Assembly: GCA_030490835.1 (NCBI GenBank)
Contig: CM059973.1
Span: 87,379,641 to 87,443,640, forward strand
Origin: Annona cherimola
Lineage: Eukaryota; Streptophyta; Magnoliopsida; Magnoliales; Annonaceae
Direction: 5' to 3'
DNA: 64,000 bases
The notes under the pieces: model-generated
The model's database searches: none
What the model was told of the DNA's origin: nothing
The model's input: the letters and a program-made list of their open reading frames with translations, nothing else
Translations under genes and position numbers: made by a program
Shown: positions 1-12,036 of the stretch, piece after piece
Position numbering within the stretch: the stretch's first letter is position 1
Layout: the number at the start of each line of letters is the position of its first letter

Positions 1-386
1 GCTGCACTGGAACAGCTCACTCTCTATATATATGAGGGCTGCTCCGGTGCAGCCAGGCTGCACCGGAACAGCGGTGCAGTGGGCCCAAAATGGGCCCTAC
101 ATAATCATTAAATCATAATCTACTCCACCCATTGTATTTAGCATAATGTATTCTATTACCATACCAATTTTCATCCTAATCAGATACTTTAAAGTTGTTA
201 TTTACATCAAACTATTTTATTACGTTGGATTTGTACCATTTTCAGATGGGGCTCATATACATATCTGATTGGGATGAAAATTGGTGTGGTAATAGAATAC
301 ATTATTCTAAATACAATGGGTGGAGTAGATCATGATTTCATGATCATGTGGGGCCCATTTGGGCCCACTGCACCGGAACAGCATCC
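1..386. repeat. Foldback MITE, family B, copy 1 (GTGCAGTGGGCCC termini)
   Basis: The two ends are inverted copies. The left has GGTGCAGTGGGCCCAAAATG (77-96) and the right reads GGGCCCATTTGGGCCCACTG followed by CACCGGAACAGC (about 354-384). Further in, TCTACTCCACCCATTGTATT (119-138) is matched by its complement near 311-331, and the inverted pair CCAATTTTCATCC / GGATGAAAATTGG lies inside that. There is no coding capacity. An extra inverted GCTCCGGTGCAG / CTGCACCGGAAC motif at 41-73 suggests a second terminus adjacent to, or nested in, this one; the outer left edge may lie before the window. Superfamily is unassigned because no clean target duplication is seen. Confidence 0.7.
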
Positions 387-579
387 TATATTATATATAT
401 ATATATATATATTTATTTATTAATGTGAGGCGACAATTTAAATATTAAAAAACGGAGCTGAAGATGTGGGCATGTTTCTTCCTCCTACCGATACAAACCT
501 CGTACGTTCTTCCCAGTGGAGTGGCAACGTCAGCCTTCCACTTCTCCCACCGTATGCCTCATTTTGGTTGTTTGCTGTT

Positions 580-950
580 CCAGCTTTCAGTCACTTCGGT
601 GCACTCAGGCTACGTCCACTCCAGTATATTTAATTTATTTTTTAATTTTTAAAATTTTTACATAATTATTAATTTAAGTGTATTTAATATGCATATCAAC
701 TTTTAACATTTTTTGAAAATTTGTAAATATTTTTTTGTATTTTTTAAAATCAGCAGCTTTTTTAGTAATTAAAATTATTAAAATGCCACTTATTTTAAAA
801 ATCCAAAAAAATATTTATACATGTCAAAAAATAGTAAAAATTGATACATATGTTAAATATACTTATGTAAAAAAGTTTCAAAAAATAAAAAATTAATATT
901 TGCACAAAAATGCACTAAAGCTAAGTGTACTCCAGTGTACAAGAGAACGA
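580..950. repeat. Foldback MITE, family A (diverged copy)
   Basis: AT-rich inverted arms surround a core shared with the palindromic element at 34953-35350: a motif like TATTTAATATGCATATCAAC on one side and TTGATACATATGTTAAATAT on the other, around a centre reading AAATGCCACT. The ends carry GTGCACTCAGGC on the left and TGCACTAAAGC on the right. No open reading frame is present. Boundaries are approximate because I found no duplication. Confidence 0.55.
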
Positions 951-2123
951 CCCTTAAGTCACTTGTTAAAACTTACTAATTAGGTGTAAATTTTGGCAAT
1001 TGATGAAAAAAGATGGGGCATGATCTATATTACGTTTAACATAATAATCTTTTTACTTCTTAAAAAAAAATGCCTTTTATACCAACAATATTTTCCTCTA
1101 ATTCTTAATATACTTGTGATAACTCAATAATTTTTCGTGCACCGAAACATTCGCCATAGGATTCCTCCGATGACCAAGTTCCGCAATGTGATCGTTTTAA
1201 TATTAAATATTTCTTAAAATTATTAAATTGCCCATGGATGAATCGATCAGCCATAATTTCACAGTCCAATCATGGCTGCATGAGGAGAAGTTTAGCTGCA
1301 CTACCAGTGCAACGAAAAAGGCACCATCTTCCTCTCCTCATCTCATCCCCTCCCCAGCTGCCATGGTTGTTAACATCTTCACCGCTAACACCTTCAATCA
1401 GAAGATTAGACTACATTGCCAATGACGCTCGGCCGGGCGAGAAGGAACTTGTCGGAGCCGCAGCATATCTTCTATCGTTGGCCATATATCCCCAATCTTT
1501 CGTCCACAGCATATTTAGCGGCCGATCACGCCTCTCCTATTCTTCCTCATTACCAGAAGCATCCTTTTTACAATTTCGCCATCGTTTGTATTTTGCAAAA
1601 TCGGGTAGTAGCCTCATCGTCTTCACCTTCAATTGTATGAGCATAGAAGACACCGCACCTACAATCTTTTGCAGCACAGTGCTGGAGCTTCTTTTCTTCA
1701 ATTCTAGCCATGCTAGCAGTTGTGACAGCAACGGTCTATTGTCAATAAAGGTTTATGTGCTATTTTTAATTTGTTTTATATTTTCCCATCTTTTGAAAAG
1801 AGATCCAATGCGATTCTCCATGAATCATGGCTCGCCGATTAAGGCGAAGATTGTGGGGATCAGCCATGTTAAATGAATTAAGGTGGAGACCTTAATAAAT
1901 CAGATGAGGGTAAAATAGTCATTTCGGTTAGATGAGACTTTTAATTGCAGGGGCATGTGAAAAATTACACTGTAGATGTTGTAGGCATGACAGGAATTAA
2001 TGAATAGTCATTGATATGTTAGGAATGAGGGGGTAACTTGAGGTGCTTTGAAAATAATGTTCATATAGTTTAATTAGTATTGCGATCATATCAATTGGTT
2101 TATAATAATTTTAAATAGAAGAG
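951..2123. other. Intergenic, no recognised element
   Basis: This is AT-rich sequence with a less AT-rich patch at about 1230-1760. That patch contains a 200-codon open frame on the + strand (1238-1876), but it has no recognisable domain, and other frames stay open over the same stretch. I do not call a gene here. Confidence 0.4.
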
Positions 2124-2505
2124 TGATCCTATTTGCTATGACTAAACAAATGTTCCGCTTAGTTTATCTCGAAAAATTTATTTACAATATTTTTTTATTT
2201 TTTTGCAAATACTGGGTTATTTAAGTATATTTAACATATAAATTAGTTTTACTATTTTTGGATATGTTTATATATTTTTTTGAAAATTTAAAATATTTAT
2301 GTTTATTTATGTATTTAAAATATCCTTATCTTTAAAAATCTTATATATATATAAATATATTCAAAAATGGTAAAACTTGGTTTATATGTTAAATATGTTT
2401 TGAGAAACAAGCAGACGATAAAAAAAATGAAAAAAAGTTGTTGTAATTTTTGAGATAAGCTAACCGGACATTTGCTTAGCTTGTGCTAACGGGATTATTC
2501 TTCTT
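2124..2505. repeat. Foldback MITE with AAGCAAATG...CTTAG termini (relative of family A)
   Basis: The left arm reads ACTAAACAAATGTTCCGCTT then AGTTTATCTCGAAAAA. The right arm is its imperfect complement, with GAGATAAGCTAACCGGACAT followed by TTGCTTAGCTTG. The core contains the AACATATAAATTAGTTTTAC-like and TTTTTGGATATG-like segments seen in the other family A elements. The element at 53743-54153 has the same arms. Confidence 0.6.
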
Positions 2506-3440
2506 TTAAATATACCATATGGTTTGGCACAAATTGCAAATATGACTACACTATTAAGATTCAATCACATTTTGTTAAAAAAATCCTAAATTCCAAAATT
2601 CCTAATATGCGTAAGCCATTCATGGTTGATTTGCGGTGATATTGCCTGTAATATTGGAAGATTGTGGATAGATTCATAGATGATTGATGCCAATGTGATT
2701 TATTTTAATTTAAAAACTTACAAACTTTTTAATAAAAGGGTAACCCCGGCTGCTAGGCAGCCTTTCCCCCGGGTGGGGGGGAGCTGTCCAATCTATTAAA
2801 TACTTATGGTAGGCATTGTTTTTTAATTTTAACAATTATATTTTTAAATTTATATCATTAAACATGTTTAACCTATTTTATTTTATTATGCTACAAAAAA
2901 TCATTTTTCAGAGGAAACTTATATCTAATAAAAAAAACATTTTTGCGAGTAAATATATTAAAAAGTATGTAATATAAATATAATATATATATAAGCTTGT
3001 AATACATGTAATTTTTGTAATAGTAAAATAAATATACCTGGACAAATATGATAAATGATTTAAATATTTTAATGATAATAATATGAAGGACCAAGGATAA
3101 ACGTGAAGTAAGTATTGAATCATTAAATGGAATAAAAAAAACCTCATATGGTGTGGGAGTATCTGCCGTCACGTGGATATGATTTCGATTTTTACAAACC
3201 AATGAACATAGTTACTCCATTAATTAAACCATTCGAACATATTTGCAAAAGCCCCAAAATCTATTTCCATTTTTTGGGATTTGGTGAAAAGTTTTTTGTG
3301 TAAAAATTTTTAAAATAAAAAAAATAATATGATACTACTGGATAATGATGAAGATTAAAAAAATAACGTTAAATTATATGAATAGTTTTGTAAAAATATT
3401 TTGTGTCAACAAACATTAATAATCACACGATCTAACTATA
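2506..3440. other. AT-rich intergenic DNA
   Basis: No gene or bounded transposon is seen. A short GC-rich hairpin-like patch (GGCTGCTAGGCAGCC, about 2748-2763, followed by CCCCCGGGTGGGGGGG) stands out from the AT-rich surroundings, but no function can be assigned. Confidence 0.35.
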
Positions 3441-3444
3441 GTGA

Positions 3445-3715
3445 TATTTGGCATTCGACGTTCGCAGTATGGGATGAAAATGTATGAGATTATGGATTTT
3501 GAGGGTAGTCATGTATCAAATAATAATTGTAATTTTTTTACTTTTATTCTTATATTCAAATTTTTTTTTTTTTACTAATTATCTTCTATAGGACCTGTTT
3601 ATTTCAACTATACCTTTACAATTTCTTATCCATCACACTATCCTCTAAATATTTTTTTTCAAGTTCCATCCTCTCTCATAATTTTTTTCCCTTCGACGTT
3701 CCTAAACAACTCCTC
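3445..3715. repeat. Tourist-like MITE, degraded
   Basis: The ends CATTCGACGTTCGCAGTATG and the inverted CCCTTCGACGTTCCTAAAC bracket AT-rich sequence. The right half holds the sequence signature of the other Tourist-like copies here: short lines of ATTTTTTACTC, ATCACAC and CTCATAATTTTTT. There is no coding content. Boundaries and family are inferred from these terminal similarities only. Confidence 0.4.
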
Positions 3716-4889
3716 TGTGAAATTAATACGACCGATTGATTTAGGATGTTACATCAGTTAGCTGTGTCCACGAATTGTATTATTTCTCAGGATTAGGCCC
3801 TAAAAAGGATCGCACGGTGACGTGGACAGACGATCGACGTCATCGTGGGTCCCTTTCCTGCACTGCGCGGTCCTGATTTCTCGTACGTGCGTCCGTGTAG
3901 TCAGGAGTGTAGGAACTTTTTTTTTTAAAAAAAAAATTTCAGATATAAATATAAAATACGATTATTTGGGCGGTAAGGGAATGGGAGACGTGGACATGGA
4001 ATCTGCCAGCCAATGGAAACAGATGGATGGCTCTGCTCCGGCGAGAGATGTACGCAAGGTCAGCAGTACTCCTCCCTGAATCACATTTGGGTCGTACAGA
4101 GTGTGGGGCCCACGCTAAATGCATTTTTTTCAAGATGGCCGTTCACGTCTCCGAGACAGAGACTGGAGACTGATGAGCCTGAGAGAGAATATGTCGGCTG
4201 CTCGGGCTCTCTGCTCCGGCCGCGTCCATTTTAGTTTTACTTTTACACATGTCAAGGTAATGTTTGTGAAGGTAGGCAGGAAATGTGGGACGGGAATATA
4301 TGGAATTACGGATTCAGATGCTTAATTAATGATTATATTTTTATCTTTTTATCTCTATATTTTAATTATTTTTAATTATTTTTTTCTATTACACTTTAAT
4401 TATTTTATTTATTTTATTTTTACTCATACTATTTTATATCAATCACAAAATTTTTAAAATATTTTATTTTCCACCTTCCCTTCCATCCCATATTTTCCAC
4501 CACTCTCACGTTAACAAGCAAGCTGGCCGGCATGCATAAGGCTCGAATGTGAGAGGTGGACACAGTGGTCGCTAACTCGTTGCCCAGCCATCCCGCTTCT
4601 CTGGGCCGTAAAGTAAATTAATTTTTTTGGATAAAAGGAAAGAGGTTGAAAAAAATAATTACAAAGAAGAAAAGAATTGTTCAGTTATGAACGATAGCAA
4701 AAATGAAGAAAAAATTTCTTCCTCTTTCTTATTAAAAGAAGAGGTTATTAGTAGGAAAAAATGTAAAAATATTATGGAAAATATTTGTGAGAACGTACTT
4801 GCTAACGGAGCCGAGTGATTGTAGAAAGTTGAAAGTGGAGTGTGTGCGGGTAGCATCATTCATTCCCACTTACGTCTCCCTCCCTCCCT

Positions 4890-4920
4890 CCCTCTCTCTC
4901 TCTCTCTCTCTCTCTATAAA
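4890..4920 (+). promoter_or_regulatory. TATA box with CT-rich tract, core promoter of the PCH1-like gene
   Basis: A CCCT/CT microsatellite (about 4877-4914) runs directly into TATAAATTC (4915-4923). Transcription would begin about 25-35 bp further on, near 4945. The next good splice donor is GTAAGT at 5053-5058, so a first leader exon of roughly 4945-5052 is plausible. The distance to the start codon (about 2.5 kb) implies one or more introns in the leader. Acceptor-like CAGs lie at 7254-7256 and 7351-7353. Assignment to the downstream gene is inference from position and strand. Confidence 0.5.
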
Positions 4921-6983
4921 TTCTATTTCTTCCCACCACCCACCTGTATCATACCAACTTAGCAACCTCTTTCTCGCTGTTAAACAACGGATTGGGTCGA
5001 AGAGGCAGGCTGAAATCATAGAATTTTGAACTTTCTGTACGTGTAGTGTTCTGTAAGTATGAAAATGGAAGGTGAGATGTTTTTTTTATTGTGCTGCACA
5101 CCAATTCTTCCTCTCTGCGGGATGGGAGGCAGGAAACAGCAGGAGTCTGGTTTTTGAGTTGCAGTGGTGTGTCTCTGTCTGTGTTTTTGTCACTGCCGAT
5201 GGATATATATAGAGGTCTGCACCTTGCGTGCTTTGGGTAGTTGGTGGACACTTTCCATTCAGTTTTCGCCAGCTCGTTTTCCTCGAATTTGGCGATTTAT
5301 GGGTGCCGGGTGATGCGATTCAAATCTCCTGGTTGGTAGCGCCATTAGGTCGTTGTGGTTGAAGGACTGTAGATATATTTCTTTGAGCATCATAGTTCTT
5401 GGAGAAGGAAATTGTAACTGGTGGCGTATGATTGAAGTGCCATACCCGTTGAAAATCCTTCTCGCGATAGACTGTGGTGAATATACCCAGAAGTGGAGCG
5501 TTTGGTCATCATAGTTATCTGATTTGTTTAAATTTTCTCCCCAGTCCTTCTGAATTTGGATGCTACTCTAGCCCTTTAGACCCTCCGTTTTGCCCATCAT
5601 CTAAATGGTTCCCATCTTTCAGCTACTCTTAATTTTTTGTTTTTGCTTGTTTCTGTCTAAGTTTGTAGTTCCAGCGCATATGCGGGCGAATTTTTCTTGC
5701 TCTCCTTGATAATCTGATTTCCGGTTTCTCTTGTATTTGTTTGAATATTTCAAGAGAAATTGCCTCCACAGGAAATTTAATGTTCCTTCTTGTATGCTGA
5801 AAGTATCTGGTTTCTAGTTCTTCATATGCTTTCACGTTTTGTGACAAAAAACGTCATTCACTTTGATTCATGTTGTTGTCGAAGCATCCATAATAAATTG
5901 AGATCAAATAAACAACTATAAGATCAAACACACATCTTTAATCAAAATACTTCGGTAACCTGCTCATTGACACATTGTTGGGATAACCCTAAGACCTATA
6001 TGACGGCTCCATCTCTCACTAGGCTTTTCTCCTGGCTGCGTAATACCTAATTAATAACCTATTATATAGTACTCCTATGATTACTTCGGCAAAACTAATA
6101 CAAACTCTTACGCTTTCATTACGTATTCTCATATACGAATAATTATGCAAATAATCCATAAGCAAAATAGAAGACAAAATCTGAACATTTTAAAAAATTT
6201 GACGAATGAAGAACAACGAAAGAAATGCAATGAGAAAGTACAGTTTTTTTGTTTTTATACAAACAGAATGGCTGGTTCACACAGATTGACTCAGCTGAGT
6301 TATATATGTCATTGGGAGTCATATGCCAACGACTTAAATGCTCGAATACTAGATAGAGTTGTCTGCATTTAGGATAATACATCATTGACACATTCTCTGA
6401 GTTTGAAAATGAGTGGCCTTTGTGCTTTTGTGTCTTTTACTTACTAAAGGCTTTTAGCAGATTGGTTTTATTTTGGAAAAAAGACATAAGCAGGGTGCTA
6501 CTCTCAAAGGCATTAAACGGAAAAGGGTTCAAACATAAAATTGCTAATTTTCGAGCATTCAGTACGAATGCCCTATCATGCAAATTGTTGAAGTTATTTT
6601 TTCTATGCCCACCATGCTGCCAAGTTGGCAAGTATGCATGTTCAGATGAATTGGGAGAAGGAAATTCATGTTTGATGTAGAGCTAACATTTCCATGCTTG
6701 ACAAAATGACCGCGCTTGGGCTGACCATATTCCCGATTCATCAAGTGTGTGGGAGCTGCTGTTCTCTGACTGCAGATGTCATTCTGGAATGTTTCCTGCG
6801 GTCTCCCGTCTGTGCCATTAGCCAATTCCTCTGTTTTTGTTCTGATAAAATTGGAGATATGCTTGTATTGATGATATATAATAATGCTTATCTTCATTTT
6901 TAAATAAAATTCTGCATGTATGCTTTTTGTTTGAGAATTCCTTTTGAATATGTATGCTTTTAAAAAAACCAATAGGTAATAAA

Positions 6984-7246
6984 ATGAGGGAATGCAGAGT
7001 AAGATGGTTTGGGCATGTTGTACGGAGACTTGAAATGACACCAATTGGGATAAATGAATTTATTCAAATGGAAGGTAGCAAGAGAGGGAAAGAGAGGCCC
7101 AAGAAACGTGGATAATAATTAAACAAGATATGAAAATTTTAGAATTAATGAAAACATTGTTCATGATTGCAAAGAATAGTGTGTCAGGATTTATGTAGTT
7201 GACCCCATATAGATGGGACAAGACTTATGATGACGATGATGATGAT
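6984..7246 (+). mobile_element. RTE-type LINE, 3' end fragment
   Basis: Translating from the ATG at 6984 gives VRWFGHVVRRLE and then GSKRGKERPKKRG. This is the typical C-terminal tail of plant RTE-clade reverse transcriptases, where family members read WFGHV.RR followed by RGRPKKTW. Frameshifts and stops follow (TAATAA after KKRG), then a VDPI motif, and the fragment ends in the ATG/GAT trinucleotide tail typical of RTE elements (ATGATGACGATGATGATGAT, about 7226-7245). Only about the last 85 codons remain, so it is a dead 5'-truncated copy. It lies between the inferred first leader exon and the start codon of the PCH1-like gene, hence in a probable leader intron. Confidence 0.75.
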
Positions 7247-7443
7247 TCTTTTTCAGTGTTTATACTATGTAGTTGGCAATTGGCTTTTACAGTATTTCTG
7301 TTTTTCTTTTGAAAGATTTCGAGCATAATTTGAGGTACTTTGCAATATCGCAGGTAGGAACTCCACTGCACCTTAAACCGCATGTTCTCCAGCTGTAGCT
7401 GCAGTGGTTTACCTGTTGTCTGAATTGCCTCTTTGTGTACATC

Positions 7444-10400
7444 ATGTCGGATCATGCCAATGCACAAAATTTAATGACCGATGCAAATTCTGGGAAGTCA
7501 ATGCATCCTAACCGCACTGTGTGGTTGGCCCACTGGACGCAGACAAGAGGCAAAACAGATCCATCACGGGTTAATGAGGACCACAGTGTCCATGTTCAGT
7601 GCAAGGAAGGAGATGGAGGTACCAGGCAAGGGCAGTTGGTCTTTCAAAATGCAGAATACCCAAACACCGAACTGTTGGATGCAGACGGGGGTAAGCTTGG
7701 CATATCCAAAAGCCACAGGAAGTGGAGGTTTGAACATGAGGAAGCATTTCAAGGTCCCCAGCGTGCTAAACAAATTGTACCTGAAACCCAGACAATTGTC
7801 ATAAAAAAAGAGCTTATGCAAGACCTGAGGAAAATGAACCCCCTAAATGTTGAAGCATCATGCTTGGACGTACCTGATGTTCACAAGGTATTTGGATCTT
7901 CACTGACGTTTGAAAGCTTCAAAAAGTTTGCCTTTCCTGACTTTAATGCTGCACAATTAGAACAGTTGCTAATTCCAAAGTTTGACTCAAAACAGAAGAT
8001 GGATACGCTTGCAGGCCCAGAGCTGGCAATTTGTGGCCGTACTGGTGGCATGTCAGGATCAGTGGTTGGCAAGTCGAGGACCCATTTAGTGCATAAATCT
8101 TTAGACTTACCTTGCAAAGAGTCCCTGCTAAAAGGCTATTATCATGAAGAAGTTATGACCAAAACACCTCAACAGCAGATACGCACATCTAATGTTCTAG
8201 AAAGAACCTTACCACATAAGAGGTCTTGGCAGGGTGATTTTGTAGGATCAACTTCTGATTCTAAATTGCATGGATTCAAAGCCTTGGAAGCAAATAGAAA
8301 ATGTCGTATAAGAGGGCTAGAAAATCGGGACAATCCTGCAAATTATCATTTCACTCCAATGGAACTTGAGTGTGGTAACTGTGGCAACTATTCTGCATTT
8401 TTGGGGTGTGATACAAAAATAACCAAACGAATTGATGCTAATAGTTCTGAAAGTCCACGTTCAGGTCCAAAGGGTGAGATTCTGCAACTTAATGGAGATA
8501 CCTCAACTGGTGCTTTTCACCTCTCAAACCTTGCTGGAGATTTGGGTAGGAGCATTCAAAATGTGTCCGATTGTAAGACACTGCTGAATAGGACTGCATT
8601 GGAGGATACGAAATGTCAGTTTTACACTCTTCATAAAATGCCAACCTGCTCCGTTCATGACATGGAGACGTTGAGAATAAGTAGCACTGCGGATTCCATG
8701 GAGGAAGTGGCAGGAGGCCTCCCTAAGTTCATGAAAACAACCCATCATCTATTGATCAGAAAGAAGGCTGATTTGAACTTGTCTAAAGGAGATCACATGG
8801 TTAGAGAGTCAATTACTGAATTTGAAGGGAATGTTTCTGGGAAAATGATTGGCCACCATCCTGCCTTCCATTGCTGCAGTAATCATGACGCTATCTTTCG
8901 ATACATTGGAGATGGTGGGAATCCTGCCAAGTCTATTTTTTCATTCACAAATGTGGAATCATCTGCCAAGACAGAAACCTTGCCTGTTGATGCTTATCAG
9001 TCGAGATATTCTCCTGAAGGTAGAAATTAACCTTTAAAATGCATTGGATTCTTTGAACAATTATTTTCGCAGTAGTCAGTGTAAAAGTTGGACGAAGTGT
9101 GCTTGAATTAACCATACTATTCATATTGCCATATTGGGCTTGACACTGCAAGCACTTTCTTTTCTGTTTGGAAGAAGAGTGGCTGCAATTGGAGCATTAG
9201 ATATCACTATCACCACCTGAAACTTCATTGCATGCTTGGTTATTTCTTCTTGCTTAAGCCAAATTTTCCTTGTTCATATTGGCCTGGCAAGAAATGACCT
9301 ATGGAATGGTTTGAGATGACACAATACTGAGACTTTAGATGTGTATGCTCATAGTTTGATTTGACATGTTTGTCTTTATAACCATTCATTTTGTAACTGA
9401 CTCTTTTTTTTTTTTTGGAAAAAAAATTATATGCATTCATTTTGTGACAAGCTCTTTATTTATCTTTTTTTTTTTTTTTTTTACTCTTTATAGGTGTGAC
9501 TCCCTCCCAACTATGTAAGGTACGTTTATCCTTTTATTGTTTTTCAACTGCTAATTTCTTCAATGTGATATCTCTCAAAATATGAAAAATTGGTCGGAAA
9601 ATGTTCATACCCTTGGTTTCCAAAACCTTATTTCTATCAAAATAGTTCCCTAATTCATGGACAATTTGAGAAGGCAAATCAACAACAGCGAACATAAAAG
9701 AAATTTTCAAAAAAAAAAAAAAAAAGAAGAAAAAAGGAAATGTATGAATCATTCTTAAAAAAAACTAGAAAACAGAGTGAATCACCAACGTCCATGTTGC
9801 CATCTGGAATAGCATGTGAACAATTAGATATTTGAATGAATGGTTATGTTGAAGATGTGGCACAATGGTGATATAGTGTAACAAATGGTTACATTGGAAA
9901 TGTGAAGACATCTAGTGGCTGTTGGAGATGTGATGGCTTAGACTATGATATGGAAAACACATGGGGAGTCCTTTTTGACTTCAAAATGCTCTCCCTTTGG
10001 TAAATGTGTGCAAATTATTGGAGTGGGCCACTGTCTCATTACTGAAGTATATATCTATGAATTGTTATTAATTGTAAACATTTTGCACTAATTATAGTGG
10101 GAAAATTACCACCAAATGCCCAATAGCTCACTTGGGCATATTGCAAGGAGACTATAGGGACGTTTGGGAATGGGCAAGAGTGGAAAACGGCGGCAAAGGG
10201 TGGGATTCTGTTTCTCGAGGCCAATAATTGCTCCATCAATTACACTATTTTTTCCACTTTTACTCTTACATTTCAATTATTTTCCTTACCAACTAACTCT
10301 AACAAACTTATTTATTCAAATTATACTCCTATCATTTTTTATCAATCACACATTTATCAAAATATTTCCTTTTTTATTTCCCACAATCTCACATTTTTCA

Positions 10401-11509
10401 CCATTCCAAACGTCCCTTACCTTGTCCAGCTATAGCTAAGACAAGTTTGTCTTATCTGATTTGAGTCACATTGCCATCCAAAATTTTCTGCTTTATTTGG
10501 CTTAGGTTGCTTGTATAAATTGGCCTAGATAAGATATACATTGCATATTTGCATATCTTGTTTAATTATTACCATTCTTTCCTCAATGGACTAATCGTTC
10601 AAGCTGGTTTATGTTGGCTGCTACATGAGGATTGGTGCTTCTGGTTTTCTGCTGTACACACAATGCAGCTAACTCAGGATCTTGCAGGATGTTATGGTGC
10701 ACCCAGGTGCTGAAGAGGTTCCAGCAAAGTTTTTTTCACCAAGTAAAGACTTTGGAGTCTGTCATGCGGTATCTGAGCGACCAGCTGTAGATGAAGAGCT
10801 GCCTTCAGCACGTTCTCAAGAATGCTGTGTGGAAAATCGGGAGTTGAGTGCGTCAAGAACCGAGAGTTTTGATGCTGAGCATCTTCTTTCCCACTTAGAG
10901 CAGCCTGAGAATTCACATAATAGTCCCTGGCATGGTGGTAGTCTAGGCCCGTCTCAAAGCAACAGATGGTTTAAGCGTCTGAGATCTGGTGCCTCTGATT
11001 CTCTTGCCTTTGCTAAGAAGAGCTTGAAAATGGGAGACCCATCATCCAGTGACAATGTCAGCAAACTGTTTGGTAGAATAGTTACTAACAGCAAAACAAG
11101 TTCTGAACCTACATCTGGCAAGTGTCTCATGAGCAGCCAAAGGCAGCCATTGGACAGGGCAATGTTATTATCGAGAAGCAGAGAGTCTTCTTCAGCTGAC
11201 TCTGTGAAGGACTGTCGGGATCTGAGTACATATTACTGGTTTCAGAGATGGCGAAGAAATCGAGACCGGAGCTCACGAGAGAGGCCAATTCCAAAGGTGG
11301 TTTGTGATCCAAAACATTCAAAAGTGGCATCTAAAGAAGCATCGAAAGTAGCACCTGATCTTCCAAGGAAGCAATTTCCAAGCATTGCAGCAATGGCTTT
11401 GATGACAAAGGCAGTGAATAATCTCAGTGCATGCGAATTCAGGAAAAATGAGTCTTTTGTGGTTTGGAGTACTAATCAATGTCAAGAGTTGGATGCTAAT
11501 GGTAGATAG
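7444..11509 (+). CDS. PCH1: PCH1/PCHL-like phytochrome-B-associated regulator (At2g16365 family)
   Basis: Exons are 7444-9019, 9494-9519 and 10688-11509. They have GT..AG introns, keep frame exactly and give 807 residues. ATG 7444 is chosen because the upstream in-frame triplets are not ATG. The N-terminus carries NRTVWLAHWTQT (residues 23-34), and exon 3 (from residue 535) holds the conserved C-terminal blocks: RWFKRLRSGASDS (627 on), SSSADSVK, YYWFQRW, KQFPSIAAMALM (about 763-774) and FRKNESFVVW (785-794). I recognise these from the plant family often labelled 'F-box protein At2g16365', although no F-box is visible. In Arabidopsis PCH1 and PCHL bind phytochrome B, stabilise its active form in nuclear photobodies and act with the evening complex in photoperiodic hypocotyl growth. 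That role is transferred by family. Most of exon 1 is low-complexity, probably disordered. Exon 2 is only 26 nt (reads GVTPSQLCK across its joints). See the next entry for a possible longer C-terminus. Confidence 0.8.
10157..10416. repeat. Tourist-like MITE inside intron 2 of the PCH1-like gene
   Basis: Inverted ends GGGACGTTTGGGAATGG and CCATTCCAAACGTCCC (complement GGGACGTTTGGAATGG) bracket a 260-bp non-coding AT-rich element. It shares the internal pyrimidine-rich layout of other copies in this window (TTTTTATCAATCACA, ACTCCTATCATT). Flanks read ATA on the left and TTA on the right, compatible with a decayed 3-bp TWA duplication of PIF/Harbinger type. Confidence 0.65.
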
Positions 11510-12036
11510 GGAGAGAGGAACTCCAAAATCTGTACCGGCACAATAGCTTCGATAAGGAATTTTACTTCATTCCATCTGAGTTCAGGAAAAAGGTGTTTAC
11601 TAACTGTTCTTGATGCTTTGAATGCTCTAATGGTGATTAGTGATTGCTTATAGGCTGCAGTTGATTTCTAACCTAGTTCACTGGCAGAGGAAGTGGCATT
11701 GGTGAAATGGTTAGAGGGAAAACAATCAAAGTCCAGAAAGGCATTGGAAGTTCTAAAATCTCAGTTATCAAATCGGTATGTTTCTCAGCCTTTGACATTT
11801 TCTTTATAGTAGTCTTGGATTTTGGTTTCTGAATGTACTAAAAGATAACATCTTGGTTACATCCTTCAAATTTGTTTTCGGGTTGCTGCACGTGTGTGCA
11901 TTTGTGATCATGTTCGTAGTGTTTTAGAGGCAAGAAAAATAATTATTCACAATTGTTTTGCAGATATCCTGCCATCGGTCAAAGGAACCCTCCTACTGAG
12001 CTGCAAGTATTAATACTTGGCATCACCATAAATTAA
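11502..12036 (+). other. Alternative 3' exons giving a longer C-terminus for the PCH1-like gene
   Basis: Just before the TAG stop, a donor (GCTAATG^GTAGAT, GT at 11502-11503) can join exactly in frame to an exon at 11688-11775 (after CTGGCAG) and then to 11964-12036 (after TTTTGCAG), ending at TAA 12034-12036. This replaces the last two residues with EEVALVKWLEGKQSKS, then RKALEVLKSQLSNRYPAIGQ and a short tail, for 858 residues in all. The added part is charged and helix-like, and both joints obey GT..AG and keep phase. I do not recognise the domain. Both isoforms could exist. Confidence 0.5.

Noticed and set aside
1238..1876. 212-codon open frame on the + strand
   Set aside because: No domain or signature, other frames are open over the same stretch, no promoter or splice context; composition is not clearly coding.
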